A stretch of DNA of 64,000 nucleotides from an uncultured Lachnospiraceae bacterium (GTDB lineage: Bacteria; Bacillota; Clostridia; Lachnospirales; Lachnospiraceae), in NCBI GenBank assembly GCA_947567595.1, contig CANOMQ010000014.1, positions 33,254-97,253 on the forward strand. The letters are read 5' to 3'. Under the pieces are notes generated by a model. That model was not told the DNA's origin and did no database searches. It was given only the letters and a program-made list of their open reading frames with translations. Shown here in pieces: positions 56,655 through 64,000 of this stretch. Made by a program: the position numbers and the translations under genes. Numbering within the stretch: position 1 is the stretch's first letter; each line of letters opens with the position of its first letter.

Positions 56655-56861
56655 ATGAGTAAATACAATGCCTTATGGGAATACGTAAAAGAAAACGGAA
56701 ATCAAACATTTGTTCTTACATTTGAGGAAATAGAAAAAATCGCAGGCATACCGATAGACCATTCCTTTCTGAAATACAAAAAGGAACTCACAGATTACGG
56801 TTATCAGGTAGGAAAAATTTCCATGAAAGAGCAGACCGTTAATTTTCAAAAAATGGATTGA
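56655..56861 (+). CDS. Small conserved-looking hypothetical protein
   Basis: 68 residues with AGGAGG upstream. Sequence such as FTFEEIEKIAGIPIDHSFL and YGYQVGKISMKEQTV recurs in small clostridial proteins of unknown function; a helix-turn-helix-like fold is possible. It follows the QueG-like gene by 17 bp and precedes the next small gene by 12 bp, so they probably share a transcript. Confidence 0.6.
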   Translation: MSKYNALWEYVKENGNQTFVLTFEEIEKIAGIPIDHSFLKYKKELTDYGYQVGKISMKEQTVNFQKMD

Positions 56862-56873
56862 GGAAAGAGTACA

Positions 56874-57218
56874 GTGGAATATTTTGAGTTACAACCCTTG
56901 CGGATACCTTCGGGCTGGACAGTCCAATATAATAATTTTTCAGAATACGACTTGGAGCAGCACGGTGAAAAGTACCGCTTCGAATTAGTTGAGGATTTAC
57001 TACAGTTAAAAAATCACAACCTCCTGATTGATTTAGGCTGGTACCCGTCAATGGACAGCGCGGGAGAGTACATTCTTTATCTTGTGGACACAAAAAAAGA
57101 CAGACCGTTTGAACCCCCGATTGAGGAGTTTCATTCGCGGGCAAAAGCGGAGATTATTGCAAAGCTCGAATACTGGCTGGATGCCGGACATTGTCAGGAT
57201 TTGCTGCGCTATACCTGA
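56874..57218 (+). CDS. Hypothetical protein
   Basis: 114 residues from GTG 56874 with GAGGAAAGAG upstream. Acidic, soluble, no motif recognised; WYPSMDSAGEYILYLVD and AKAEIIAKLEYWL look like an ordered strand-helix fold. It lies in a tight series (12 bp after the previous gene and 19 bp before the GNAT chimera). Function unknown. Confidence 0.55.
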   Translation: MEYFELQPLRIPSGWTVQYNNFSEYDLEQHGEKYRFELVEDLLQLKNHNLLIDLGWYPSMDSAGEYILYLVDTKKDRPFEPPIEEFHSRAKAEIIAKLEYWLDAGHCQDLLRYT

Positions 57219-57237
57219 ATGAATTGAGGGTACATAC

Positions 57238-57744
57238 ATGATTTATATGGAAAATGCCTTAACGTATGAGGATTATTTCAGGCTGCGGGAGAGTGCCGGC
57301 TGGTTGAATTTTTCAAGGGAGCAGGCACAAAAAGCGATTTCCAACAGCGTATATACGATAATTGCGATGGAACAGAATGAAATTGTTGGAATGGGAAGAT
57401 TGATTGGTGATGGCATGTACTATATCATTGCCGATATTGTCGTGCGTCCCGACTTCCAAAACAGAGAAATTGGTACAAAAATTATGGATATGCTGATGGC
57501 ATTTGTCACTCGGGAAACGCCAGTCGGCGGACGTTCCAGCATACATAAGGCGCGCGGCACCGCTTTTTTTCAGTGCAGCTCTTGCCATGCAAAACAGGAA
57601 ACCATTCCATGCGGAACAGATGATATAGAAATAAACGCACAGTGCACAACGACAGGTCGCTACTTTGGGGCAGCATTGCCAAAAAATAAAATCCACGGGC
57701 AAAAGGCAAACGTAAAGTGTCCTTACTGTGGCGAGCTTGTCTAG
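57238..57744 (+). CDS. GNAT acetyltransferase truncated and fused to a zinc-ribbon remnant
   Basis: 168 codons. Residues 1-~100 are the first part of a GNAT fold (IVGMGRLIGDGMYYIIADIVVRPDFQNREIGTKIM with the acetyl-CoA loop) ending at TPVGGRSSIH. The C-terminal GNAT strands are absent. In frame follows KARGTAFFQCSSCH...CPYCGELV, a zinc-ribbon-type sequence (paired CxxC) unrelated to GNAT. It is therefore a chimera by deletion; acetyltransferase activity is unlikely. Confidence 0.65.
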   Translation: MIYMENALTYEDYFRLRESAGWLNFSREQAQKAISNSVYTIIAMEQNEIVGMGRLIGDGMYYIIADIVVRPDFQNREIGTKIMDMLMAFVTRETPVGGRSSIHKARGTAFFQCSSCHAKQETIPCGTDDIEINAQCTTTGRYFGAALPKNKIHGQKANVKCPYCGELV

Positions 57745-58033
57745 AAATGTTATAAAGCAGGAGGGTGCACGGCAAATTGTATTTCGTGATGTCCGCAATG
57801 CGAAGGATCCCTATTTTCAATATCCGCTTTATTTTCAGACGCAGTATCGCGGCAAGGTCATTTGGGCGTTGAACAGGGAACATCTGCGGGCGCTGATTGA
57901 CTATTTGTCGGCGGATATCCGCACGGATTTGGAGACAACAGATTTTCGGTTTGATCAACTGCCGACTTTTATGAAAACGGCTAAAAACAGGGACAAAATT
58001 GTCAAACTATTTACAAAATTATGGGAAAAATGA
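57728..58033 (+). pseudogene. C-terminal remnant of the zinc-ribbon-type gene
   Basis: 101 codons in a different frame, overlapping the end of the chimera by 17 bp. Content (DPYFQYPLYFQTQYRGKVIWALNREHLRALIDYLSADI) is an ordered helical segment that probably continued the zinc-ribbon protein before a frameshift near 57745. GTG at 57728 lacks a clear ribosome site, although an internal AGGAGG stands at 57759-57764. Unlikely to be an independent gene. Confidence 0.5.
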
Positions 58034-58061
58034 CGATTATGAAAATAAAAACAATCAATTC

Positions 58062-58090
58062 TTGATTAATAATATATAAAAAGTTATAAT
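58062..58090 (+). promoter_or_regulatory. Probable promoter of the chemoreceptor gene
   Basis: TTGATT (58062-58067), 17-nt spacer, TATAAT (58085-58090), about 90 bp before the MCP ATG. Confidence 0.6.
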
Positions 58091-58178
58091 ATTATCAGTA
58101 TGTGTGGCATTGAAAAATTTTCAAAAATGGCAAAATACGAAATATACTGCCGTATCACGGTAGGAAATGGAGAAACAT

Positions 58179-60056
58179 ATGAAAAAAATATTTACACAAC
58201 GTCTTTTTTCCTATATGCTAATCGCATTAATCATCACAATTACGGCAATTTTCTTGTTGCAGACAGGCGTCAGCCAGTCAAGCAATACGGCAACCAGCCG
58301 GGCAAAGCTTGAGGATGTAAAAGCAAAGCTTGCCACAAACGAGGCGAACATTAATCAGCTCACGGAAAATCTCAGTCAGGATAATTTGGCAAAAACGAGG
58401 GCTTTTGCGGATATGATTACCGCAGACAAAACAATTATCAATGATAAGGATAAAATGAACCAAATCAAGGACAGACTGATGGTGAATGAGCTGCATGTCA
58501 TTGACGAGGACGGAATTATCACGCATAGCACGATTGACGCCTATGTCGGATTTGATATGAAAAGCGGCGCGCAGTCGAATGCGTTCATGGTGATTGTGGA
58601 CGATCCGTCGATTGAAATTGCGCAGGAGCCGCAGGTAAATGTAGCGGAAGGCATTATTATGCAGTACATCGGCGTTGCGCGGACGGACGCGAAGGGACTG
58701 GTGCAGGTTGGTGTGCGTCCGGAGGTATTGGAACAAACGCTTGCAGGTACGGAAATTTCTCTTGTATTGAAAGACATAGATTTTGGTGAAAACGGTTACA
58801 TATATGCGATTGATTTGGAAAGCGGATTGATTTTAGCCCATAAAAATGCAAATTTAATTGGCACGGCAGCGGCTGATGCAGGATTTCCTTCTAATTTAAC
58901 GGGTAAAGGAAAAGCAAGAATTGACGGTGAAAAGGGCTATTACATGGCAGAAGAGTACAATGGTCAGATTATTGGAACTTTTATGCCGGCAAGTGAGTAT
59001 TATGAAGGACGCCGCAATCAGACAATTGTTGTATCCCTGAGTATGTTGATTATATTTGGTGTGCTTTTGCTCATGATTAACCATATGGTTGACGATAAAA
59101 TCGTACAGGGAATTAACCGAATTTCAGATTCCATGAGTAAGATTGCCGCGGGAAATTTCGGGATTACGGTTGACGAGCAGGGAAATCCCGAATTTATGGC
59201 GCTTTCTGACAGTATCAATAAAATGGTGGAAGGCATTCGTCAAAATATTCAGGAGAATGAAACGCTGCTTGAACAGCAGAAACAAGATGTAGAGCACACG
59301 AAGGTAATGATTCGTAATGTGAAGGACGCCTGCAAGGATTTGAATATGGTATCCGGGGAAACGCTTGAAAACGCAGAGAGCATTTCCAACGGAACCGACG
59401 AGCAGGAAAGAGCCGTGGAAGATTTGAAGCAGATTATGAACCAGTTGACGGAGGAACTAAACAATAGTGTAGACGCGACTGCAAATGTTACCAACGCGAC
59501 GGGCACGACTTCGGAGAAAATTTTACAGACACAGTCAAGCATGGAGCTTTTGAAGGATTCCATGCAGAAAATCAGTGATATGTCGATGTCGATTGAAAAG
59601 ATTATCGGTGAGATTAACTCCATTGCGCAGCAGACAAATATGCTTTCGCTGAATGCCTCTATTGAGGCGGCAAGAGCCGGGGACATGGGAAAAGGCTTTG
59701 CGGTTGTGGCGACGCAGGTTGGTGAGCTTGCGGCAAGAAGTGCACAGGCAGCGAAGGAAACAAATGAGCTGATTATGAATTCGATTAATGCCGTGGAAGA
59801 CGGGCGCGCAATCACGGATCAGACGGTAGAGGCGTTTGGGATTGTTGTGGAAAATATTGAACAGACGGATCAGTATGTCGCGGAAATTACGGATATGGTT
59901 CGACAGAACGTGGATATTGTGTCCCATGCGGTTAGTCAGATTGAACGCATTTCCAACGTTGTGGAGGAAAATGTTCAGATTTCCCAAAATACAAAGCAGG
60001 TTTCTGCTAATATGGCGGATATTACGGGGAAGCTGCTTGAGATTGTAGAGTCATAG
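58179..60056 (+). CDS. Methyl-accepting chemotaxis protein
   Basis: 625 residues from ATG 58179 (GGAG 6 nt upstream; an ATG four codons earlier lacks it). TM1 about 10-28, a ~250-residue extracellular sensor domain with a [11 protein letters not shown] strand typical of Cache domains, TM2 about 282-302, HAMP 303-355, then a long coiled-coil signalling domain with the conserved tip [24 protein letters not shown] near 490. It should form trimers of dimers and control CheA. Ligand unknown. Confidence 0.93.
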   Translation: MKKIFTQRLFSYMLIALIITITAIFLLQTGVSQSSNTATSRAKLEDVKAKLATNEANINQLTENLSQDNLAKTRAFADMITADKTIINDKDKMNQIKDRLMVNELHVIDEDGIITHSTIDAYVGFDMKSGAQSNAFMVIVDDPSIEIAQEPQVNVAEGIIMQYIGVARTDAKGLVQVGVRPEVLEQTLAGTEISLVLKDIDFGENGYIYAIDLESGLILAHKNANLIGTAAADAGFPSNLTGKGKARIDGEKGYYMAEEYNGQIIGTFMPASEYYEGRRNQTIVVSLSMLIIFGVLLLMINHMVDDKIVQGINRISDSMSKIAAGNFGITVDEQGNPEFMALSDSINKMVEGIRQNIQENETLLEQQKQDVEHTKVMIRNVKDACKDLNMVSGETLENAESISNGTDEQERAVEDLKQIMNQLTEELNNSVDATANVTNATGTTSEKILQTQSSMELLKDSMQKISDMSMSIEKIIGEINSIAQQTNMLSLNASIEAARAGDMGKGFAVVATQVGELAARSAQAAKETNELIMNSINAVEDGRAITDQTVEAFGIVVENIEQTDQYVAEITDMVRQNVDIVSHAVSQIERISNVVEENVQISQNTKQVSANMADITGKLLEIVES

Positions 60057-60066
60057 AATGGTATAG

Positions 60067-60106
60067 AAACAACTCTCAGATTGGGGTGATTTGGCAGTTG
60101 TTTTTT
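60067..60106 (+). terminator. Terminator after the chemoreceptor gene
   Basis: AACAACT and AGTTGTT arms with a 21-nt interior, then six Ts. Confidence 0.55.
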
Positions 60107-60262
60107 ATGCACACGGGCGTCCAAAGGAAAAATGCCAGTAGAGCTGATGGGTGCCCAGCGTGGCGAGTAGTGGAGAAGGATGTTCCCCTACTCAGATTGC
60201 ACAGTTTCATGTTTTATTTGATTAGATTAAGGTGTATGGATTGGATAAAGGGGAGAGCAGGT

Positions 60263-61363
60263 ATGAATAAAATTAAGATGTGGAAGTATTTGATGTATTT
60301 TTTTCTGATGAGTATGTTTTTTACTTTTTTTGGCTGTGCAAATCAGGAACCGCAGGCGCAGTTGCAAAGTTCGCAGATACAAAGTTCACAGGCGCAAAGT
60401 TTGGAGCATGAAGGGTTAGGACAGGAGGGCTTGGAGCAGGATTTATATGGATCTGTTGCGGTATCAGAGTTGGACTATGACTCATTTCAAAGCCGAATGA
60501 CAGATGAGGAATGGGAAGGCTTTCAACAATATTTCCCCGTACTGAAAGAGAATGCTGCATTTCATTATACGAGCTTTGGCGATGGAGTGGAGTTGAACAA
60601 AAACAAAGAGCCATTAAAAGGCGGAGAATATCTGTCATATGAGCGTTACGCGTCCGAAGAGGTGACGGATATAAACCGCTTTGTGGAATCTCATTGCGAA
60701 AATGACAATATTGAATGGAACGTGGAGAATATACGAATATTTGATTTAGACGCAGACGGTGTGCAGGAGCTGATTATCGAGTGGACACCTGTAGGGGAAA
60801 TTTTGGTTTTACATCGTGAGAAGGAAGAATTTTATGCTTGGGAAATCATGTACCGAGGCTTTGAAATGCTGCAAACAAATGGCATTTACATCAGTTCCGG
60901 TGGTGCGGGCGCTAATTCTTGGAAACGGATAAGCTTTGATAATGGAACTTGGCTGGAGGAGATTTTGCTTGAGGAGGATTGGGGCAAATTTTATGCAAAC
61001 GGAGAAGCGGTAGATGAAGATACTTTTTTGGAGCAGCTTCATACTTTTGAAACGGAAGAGGTGACAATATATGAGCCAATGCGCTGCATGAAGGGTGTTG
61101 CGAAAATCCGGAATGCCACAGAAGACGGCGTAATGAAAACGTATTATGAAATGGAAGATGGTACTTGGAACTGTGAAGGTACTGTTTATCAGCTTCGGCT
61201 GGAGCTGCGGGGAAGAATGCCAAATGCCATAAAAGACAGCATGTTTGTTGTGCTGACAAATAATGCGGAGCTTACCTTTGAAGCTGTGTCAAAAAGTATG
61301 TTTAGCAGTTCGTTTGAGGATACCAAAATTATGGAAGGCTCTGTGCTTGTGGAGTTAAGATGA
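60263..61363 (+). CDS. Lipoprotein of unknown function
   Basis: 366 residues from ATG 60263 (GGGGAGAGCAGGT upstream); the frame opens 59 codons earlier without a site. A lipoprotein signal peptide ends at a lipobox (FFGC, Cys near residue 27). A Gln/Ser-rich spacer with AQLQSSQIQSSQAQSL follows. A mature domain contains FDLDADGVQELIIEW, a calcium-binding-like DxDxDG loop as in VCBS/FG-GAP-like proteins. Likely anchored on the outer face of the membrane. Confidence 0.75.
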   Translation: MNKIKMWKYLMYFFLMSMFFTFFGCANQEPQAQLQSSQIQSSQAQSLEHEGLGQEGLEQDLYGSVAVSELDYDSFQSRMTDEEWEGFQQYFPVLKENAAFHYTSFGDGVELNKNKEPLKGGEYLSYERYASEEVTDINRFVESHCENDNIEWNVENIRIFDLDADGVQELIIEWTPVGEILVLHREKEEFYAWEIMYRGFEMLQTNGIYISSGGAGANSWKRISFDNGTWLEEILLEEDWGKFYANGEAVDEDTFLEQLHTFETEEVTIYEPMRCMKGVAKIRNATEDGVMKTYYEMEDGTWNCEGTVYQLRLELRGRMPNAIKDSMFVVLTNNAELTFEAVSKSMFSSSFEDTKIMEGSVLVELR

Positions 61364-61419
61364 GATTTAGAATATTTTGACTTTTAATAAAAAACTATCT
61401 GAAATGTAAAAATTAGCAC

Positions 61420-61448
61420 TTGTTTACATAAAACAAATATGCTATAAT
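61420..61448 (+). promoter_or_regulatory. Probable promoter of the Rpn-family gene
   Basis: TTGTTT (61420-61425), 17-nt spacer, TATAAT (61443-61448), about 66 bp upstream of the start. Confidence 0.6.
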
Positions 61449-61513
61449 TCTTTTCATGTCATCTTTTTATATCTTAATACCATCTAATATTTTCAAAAAG
61501 AAAGGATTATCAA

Positions 61514-62440
61514 ATGAAAAACATTTCAGAAAACACATTTCAAAACGCAACCGGAAAAATTGATTACACCCTTATGAATGACTATATGTTTCGGGCAGTC
61601 CTGCAGGAAAACAAAAAGGTCTTAAAGGGACTAATCGCTTCACTTCTTCATCTATCCCCAAAAAGCATAAAATCAACCCATATCTTAAACCCGATTGAAC
61701 TTGGCAAATCGTATGACGATAAAACATTTGTCCTTGATGTCAAAGTCCTGCTCAATGACGCCTCCATAATCAATCTTGAAATGCAGGTTGTGAACCAAAG
61801 ATACTGGACAAACCATTCTCTTTCCTATCTTTGCAGTATTTTCCAAAATCTTGAAAGCGGTGATGATTACTCAGAAATCAAACCTGCATTCCATATTGGT
61901 ATTCTTGATTTTACCCCATTTCCCGATTATCCCGAGTTTTACGCTACGAATAAAATGATGAATGTCAAAAAACACTATATTTATAATGACAACTTTACGC
62001 TGAATGTGTTAGACTTGAAACAGATAGAACTGGCAACCAATGAGGATAAAGCCTATAAAATTGATTATTGGGCGAAGCTTTTTAAGGCAAAGACATGGGA
62101 GGATTTCAAAATGCTGGCACAGAAGGACAATATTTTTAAAGAAACCGGTGAAACCGTATTTAAGTTTAATCAAGATGAAAGTGTTCGATATTTATGTGAA
62201 ATGCGCGAAGATGGACGCCGTATATTGAGAACCTATGAAAATCTTATAAAAAAGGGGGAGGCTGAACTAGCAAAGAAAGATGAACAACTTGCAGAGAAAG
62301 ATGTCAGACTTGCGGAGAAAGATGAACAACTTGCGGAGAATGCTGCTATATTGGCAAAAAAAGATTGTCAGCTTGCCGAGAGGGACGCACAAATTGCAGA
62401 GCTTTTGGCAAAATTAAATGCACAGAATGATACGATCTAA
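61514..62440 (+). CDS. Rpn-family recombination-promoting nuclease (PD-(D/E)XK)
   Basis: 308 residues. N-terminal NDYMFRAVLQENKKVLKGL and the D...ExQ core (LDVKVLLNDASIINLEMQ near residue 80) are typical of Rpn/PD-(D/E)XK transposase-like proteins. The C-terminal ~55 residues are a short-period repeat (ELAKKDEQLAEKDVRLAEKD), probably a coiled coil. Rpn proteins are DNA endonucleases linked to RecA-independent recombination in E. coli. RBS AAAGGA. It has its own promoter; no inverted repeats show an insertion sequence. Confidence 0.85.
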   Translation: MKNISENTFQNATGKIDYTLMNDYMFRAVLQENKKVLKGLIASLLHLSPKSIKSTHILNPIELGKSYDDKTFVLDVKVLLNDASIINLEMQVVNQRYWTNHSLSYLCSIFQNLESGDDYSEIKPAFHIGILDFTPFPDYPEFYATNKMMNVKKHYIYNDNFTLNVLDLKQIELATNEDKAYKIDYWAKLFKAKTWEDFKMLAQKDNIFKETGETVFKFNQDESVRYLCEMREDGRRILRTYENLIKKGEAELAKKDEQLAEKDVRLAEKDEQLAENAAILAKKDCQLAERDAQIAELLAKLNAQNDTI

Positions 62441-62451
62441 AATTTATCAGG

Positions 62452-62486
62452 AGTAACGGAAGCTTCTTAACCAGCTTTCCGTTACT
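62452..62486 (+). repeat. Hairpin after the Rpn gene
   Basis: AGTAACGGAAGC pairs with GCTTTCCGTTACT with one bulge; no T run, so a weak terminator candidate. Confidence 0.5.
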
Positions 62487-62625
62487 TCTGAAAATCCTCT
62501 TAATATCTAAATTATTTTGTCATTATTTTTATAATTCTTGACAGCATTTCCACCAATATATCGTTTTTTCATCTTAGTATATTATAATGTTTTATAACAT
62601 GTAAAATTGAAAGGGAGAAATTATT

Positions 62626-63111
62626 GTGAGAAAAATTGTTTGTTTTCATAACCCCAATGAAGAAAATGGATATTTAAGCAATTGGTATCTATCAGATTTT
62701 TGTGTGAGTGGAATTCAATATTCTTCTATGGAACAGTATATGATGTATCAAAAGGCACTGCTTTTTGAGGATATGGAGATTGCAGAGCAAATATTGAAGA
62801 CAGATAAAGCCGGAAAGATTAAATCATTAGGAAGAGCTGTAAGGAATTACGAGGATATTTTATGGAATGGTATGCGCCAAATTATTGTTTATCAGGGATT
62901 AGTAGAAAAATTTCAACAAAATAATACATTAAAAGAAAAGCTTTTTTCTACGCAGGATCATATATTAGCGGAGTGCGCGGTTCAGGATAGGATATGGGGA
63001 ATTGGTCTTTCCATGAAAGATGAAAGACGGTTTGATTTGGATAAGTGGCAGGGACAAAATTTATTAGGCTTTTCTTTAATGAGAGCGCGTACAGTATTAA
63101 AAAAGGAATAG
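62626..63111 (+). CDS. NADAR-family protein (YbiA-like)
   Basis: 161 residues from GTG 62626 with GGGAG 8 nt upstream. NADAR signatures: FSN-like LSNWYLSDF, YSSMEQYMMYQKALLF, RIWGIGLSMKDE and NLLGFSLMRARTVL. NADAR proteins include YbiA/RibX N-glycosidases and enzymes that remove ADP-ribose from guanine in DNA when paired with DarT1-type toxins. No DarT gene is seen here, so either the nucleotide or ADP-ribose role is possible. Confidence 0.85.
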   Translation: MRKIVCFHNPNEENGYLSNWYLSDFCVSGIQYSSMEQYMMYQKALLFEDMEIAEQILKTDKAGKIKSLGRAVRNYEDILWNGMRQIIVYQGLVEKFQQNNTLKEKLFSTQDHILAECAVQDRIWGIGLSMKDERRFDLDKWQGQNLLGFSLMRARTVLKKE

Positions 63112-63182
63112 GTAGGATAATGTGTTCGATTTAGGCGGCATTGCAAAAAAAGTTTACAAAGATTTACATAATAGGAAAGGAC

Positions 63183-63866
63183 ATGATTTTAAAAATGGAT
63201 ATAGAACAACAGTTTAATTTAATTGCAGAAGAATATGACAGTAACCGCAGAAGGTTTATTCCTTGCTTTGATGATTTTTATAAAAATACGACAGAGCTTA
63301 TTGTTTCCAAAATGAAAAATCCAAAAAGAATTATTGACTTAGGTGCAGGAACAGGTTTATTGACTTATTTTTGGTATCGACAGTTTCCAAATGCCAAATA
63401 TGTACTTGTTGATATTGCCGATGAAATGTTGAATGTTGCACGAAAAAGATTTTATGGGATTGGAAATATTTTGTATTTGGCAGAGGATTATAATCAAAAA
63501 CTCCCTGATGATTTTTTTGATGTTGTTATTTCGGCATTGTCAATCCATCATTTGGAAGATGAAGATAAATTTAACTTATTTACAAGAATATATGACAGGC
63601 TGCCAAGCGGAGGTGTGTTTGTAAATTATGACCAGTTTTGTGCGGGGCAGTCAGAATTAAATTCTTGGTTTGATACTTATTGGGAGAGTCAGATACTGAA
63701 AAGTGGGTTGACTGAAAATGATATTAATTTATGGAGAGAGCGTAGAAAGCTTGATAAAGAATGCTCTGTTGAAAAGGAAGTGGAAATGTTGAAAAATTCA
63801 CATTTTAATGTGGTAAAATGTGTATATTCTTATTATAAATTTTCTGTGATACTTGCGATAAAATAA
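63183..63866 (+). CDS. Class I SAM-dependent methyltransferase
   Basis: 227 residues from ATG 63183 (AGGAAAGG directly upstream); MDIEQQFN at 63195 is the alternative start. SAM-binding motif IIDLGAGTGLLTYFW near residue 52, acidic loop YVLVDIADEML, and post-motif VVISALSIHHLEDEDK. It looks like a small-molecule or ubiquinone/UbiE-like methyltransferase; substrate unknown. It follows the NADAR gene by 71 bp and may be co-transcribed with it. Confidence 0.82.
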   Translation: MILKMDIEQQFNLIAEEYDSNRRRFIPCFDDFYKNTTELIVSKMKNPKRIIDLGAGTGLLTYFWYRQFPNAKYVLVDIADEMLNVARKRFYGIGNILYLAEDYNQKLPDDFFDVVISALSIHHLEDEDKFNLFTRIYDRLPSGGVFVNYDQFCAGQSELNSWFDTYWESQILKSGLTENDINLWRERRKLDKECSVEKEVEMLKNSHFNVVKCVYSYYKFSVILAIK

Positions 63867-63905
63867 TTTTGGGATATAAGCAATTTGCTTTATGTAAACC
63901 TTAAA

Positions 63906-63921
63906 TGTTTCACGTGAAACA
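63906..63921. promoter_or_regulatory. parS chromosome-partition site
   Basis: TGTTTCACGTGAAACA, an exact match to the Bacillus parS consensus TGTTNCACGTGAAACA, extended by three symmetric AT pairs on each side (63903-63924). It should be bound by ParB/Spo0J near oriC. The remaining 63925-64000 has only a small palindrome at 63978-63991. Confidence 0.92.
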
Positions 63922-64000
63922 TTTATGCATTTGTTATGGATTAATACTTTATTGTCTGTATAATGGGGTTAAAACCCTCGCCTTAAGGCGAAACCTTTAG

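Noticed and set aside
61514-62440. Rpn-family gene as an insertion sequence
   Set aside because: No terminal inverted repeats or target duplications are visible, and it has its own promoter; listed as a gene only.
63978-63991. Small palindrome TCGCCTTAAGGCGA near the right edge
   Set aside because: Too short and too close to the edge to decide between a terminator, a repeat and chance.

Overview
The window is the replication-origin region of a low-to-moderate G+C, motile Firmicutes genome. It most resembles the Lachnospiraceae/Clostridia: gene order, AGGAGG-type ribosome binding sites, sigma-A promoters, a T-box leader, tandem bacteriohemerythrin, and lone chemotaxis genes. The placement is inferred from protein features and gene order; no search was run.

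Layout. 1-2.1 kb (minus): a radical SAM gene cut by the window edge, translationally coupled to a membrane protein that looks split by a one-base slip. 2.5-3.3 kb (plus): a tandem hemerythrin. 3.4-4.0 kb: remnant of a large GT-C/YfhO-type membrane protein. 4.1-12.1 kb (minus): a tight five-gene unit (68-aa protein, giant GH25 lysozyme with Ig-like repeats, vWA-like protein, ABC exporter, CPBP protease). 12.4-20.1 kb (minus): DUF6199-like protein, MgtC-like protein, Dtd, PtsI, FruK, a DeoR regulator, a HAD phosphatase and a UDP-sugar pyrophosphorylase. 20.4-26.6 kb: a 2055-residue secreted protein with 582-bp tandem repeats. 27-31 kb: CheY, cardiolipin synthase, a nuclease-like protein and a cytidylate-kinase-like protein.

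31-50.6 kb is the conserved origin core. dnaA, dnaN, the S4 gene, recF, gyrB and gyrA run leftwards. rpmH, rnpA, yidD, yidC, jag, mnmE, mnmG and rsmG run rightwards. DnaA boxes flank dnaA on both sides, so the origin is probably bipartite. The mnmE-mnmG pair is interrupted by an AT-richer methionyl-tRNA synthetase gene under its own promoter and T-box, plus decayed sequence.

50.6-64 kb is accessory: a DegS-like two-component system, a YefM-YoeB toxin-antitoxin pair, a wrecked HD-GYP/GGDEF gene, a cytidine deaminase, a QueG-like iron-sulfur protein, small unknown genes, a GNAT gene fused to a zinc-ribbon remnant, a methyl-accepting chemotaxis protein, a lipoprotein, an Rpn-family nuclease, a NADAR protein and a methyltransferase. 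A perfect parS-type palindrome lies at 63906-63921, as expected near an origin.

The most interesting signals are: a duplicated ~52-bp leader with a 7-codon ORF before both fruK and recF; the T-box-controlled metG inside mnmE-mnmG; an RGG/GY-rich tail on Jag; recently amplified repeats in the 2055-residue protein; and several genes caught in decay. I saw no tRNA or rRNA genes, no CRISPR array and no intact insertion sequence.
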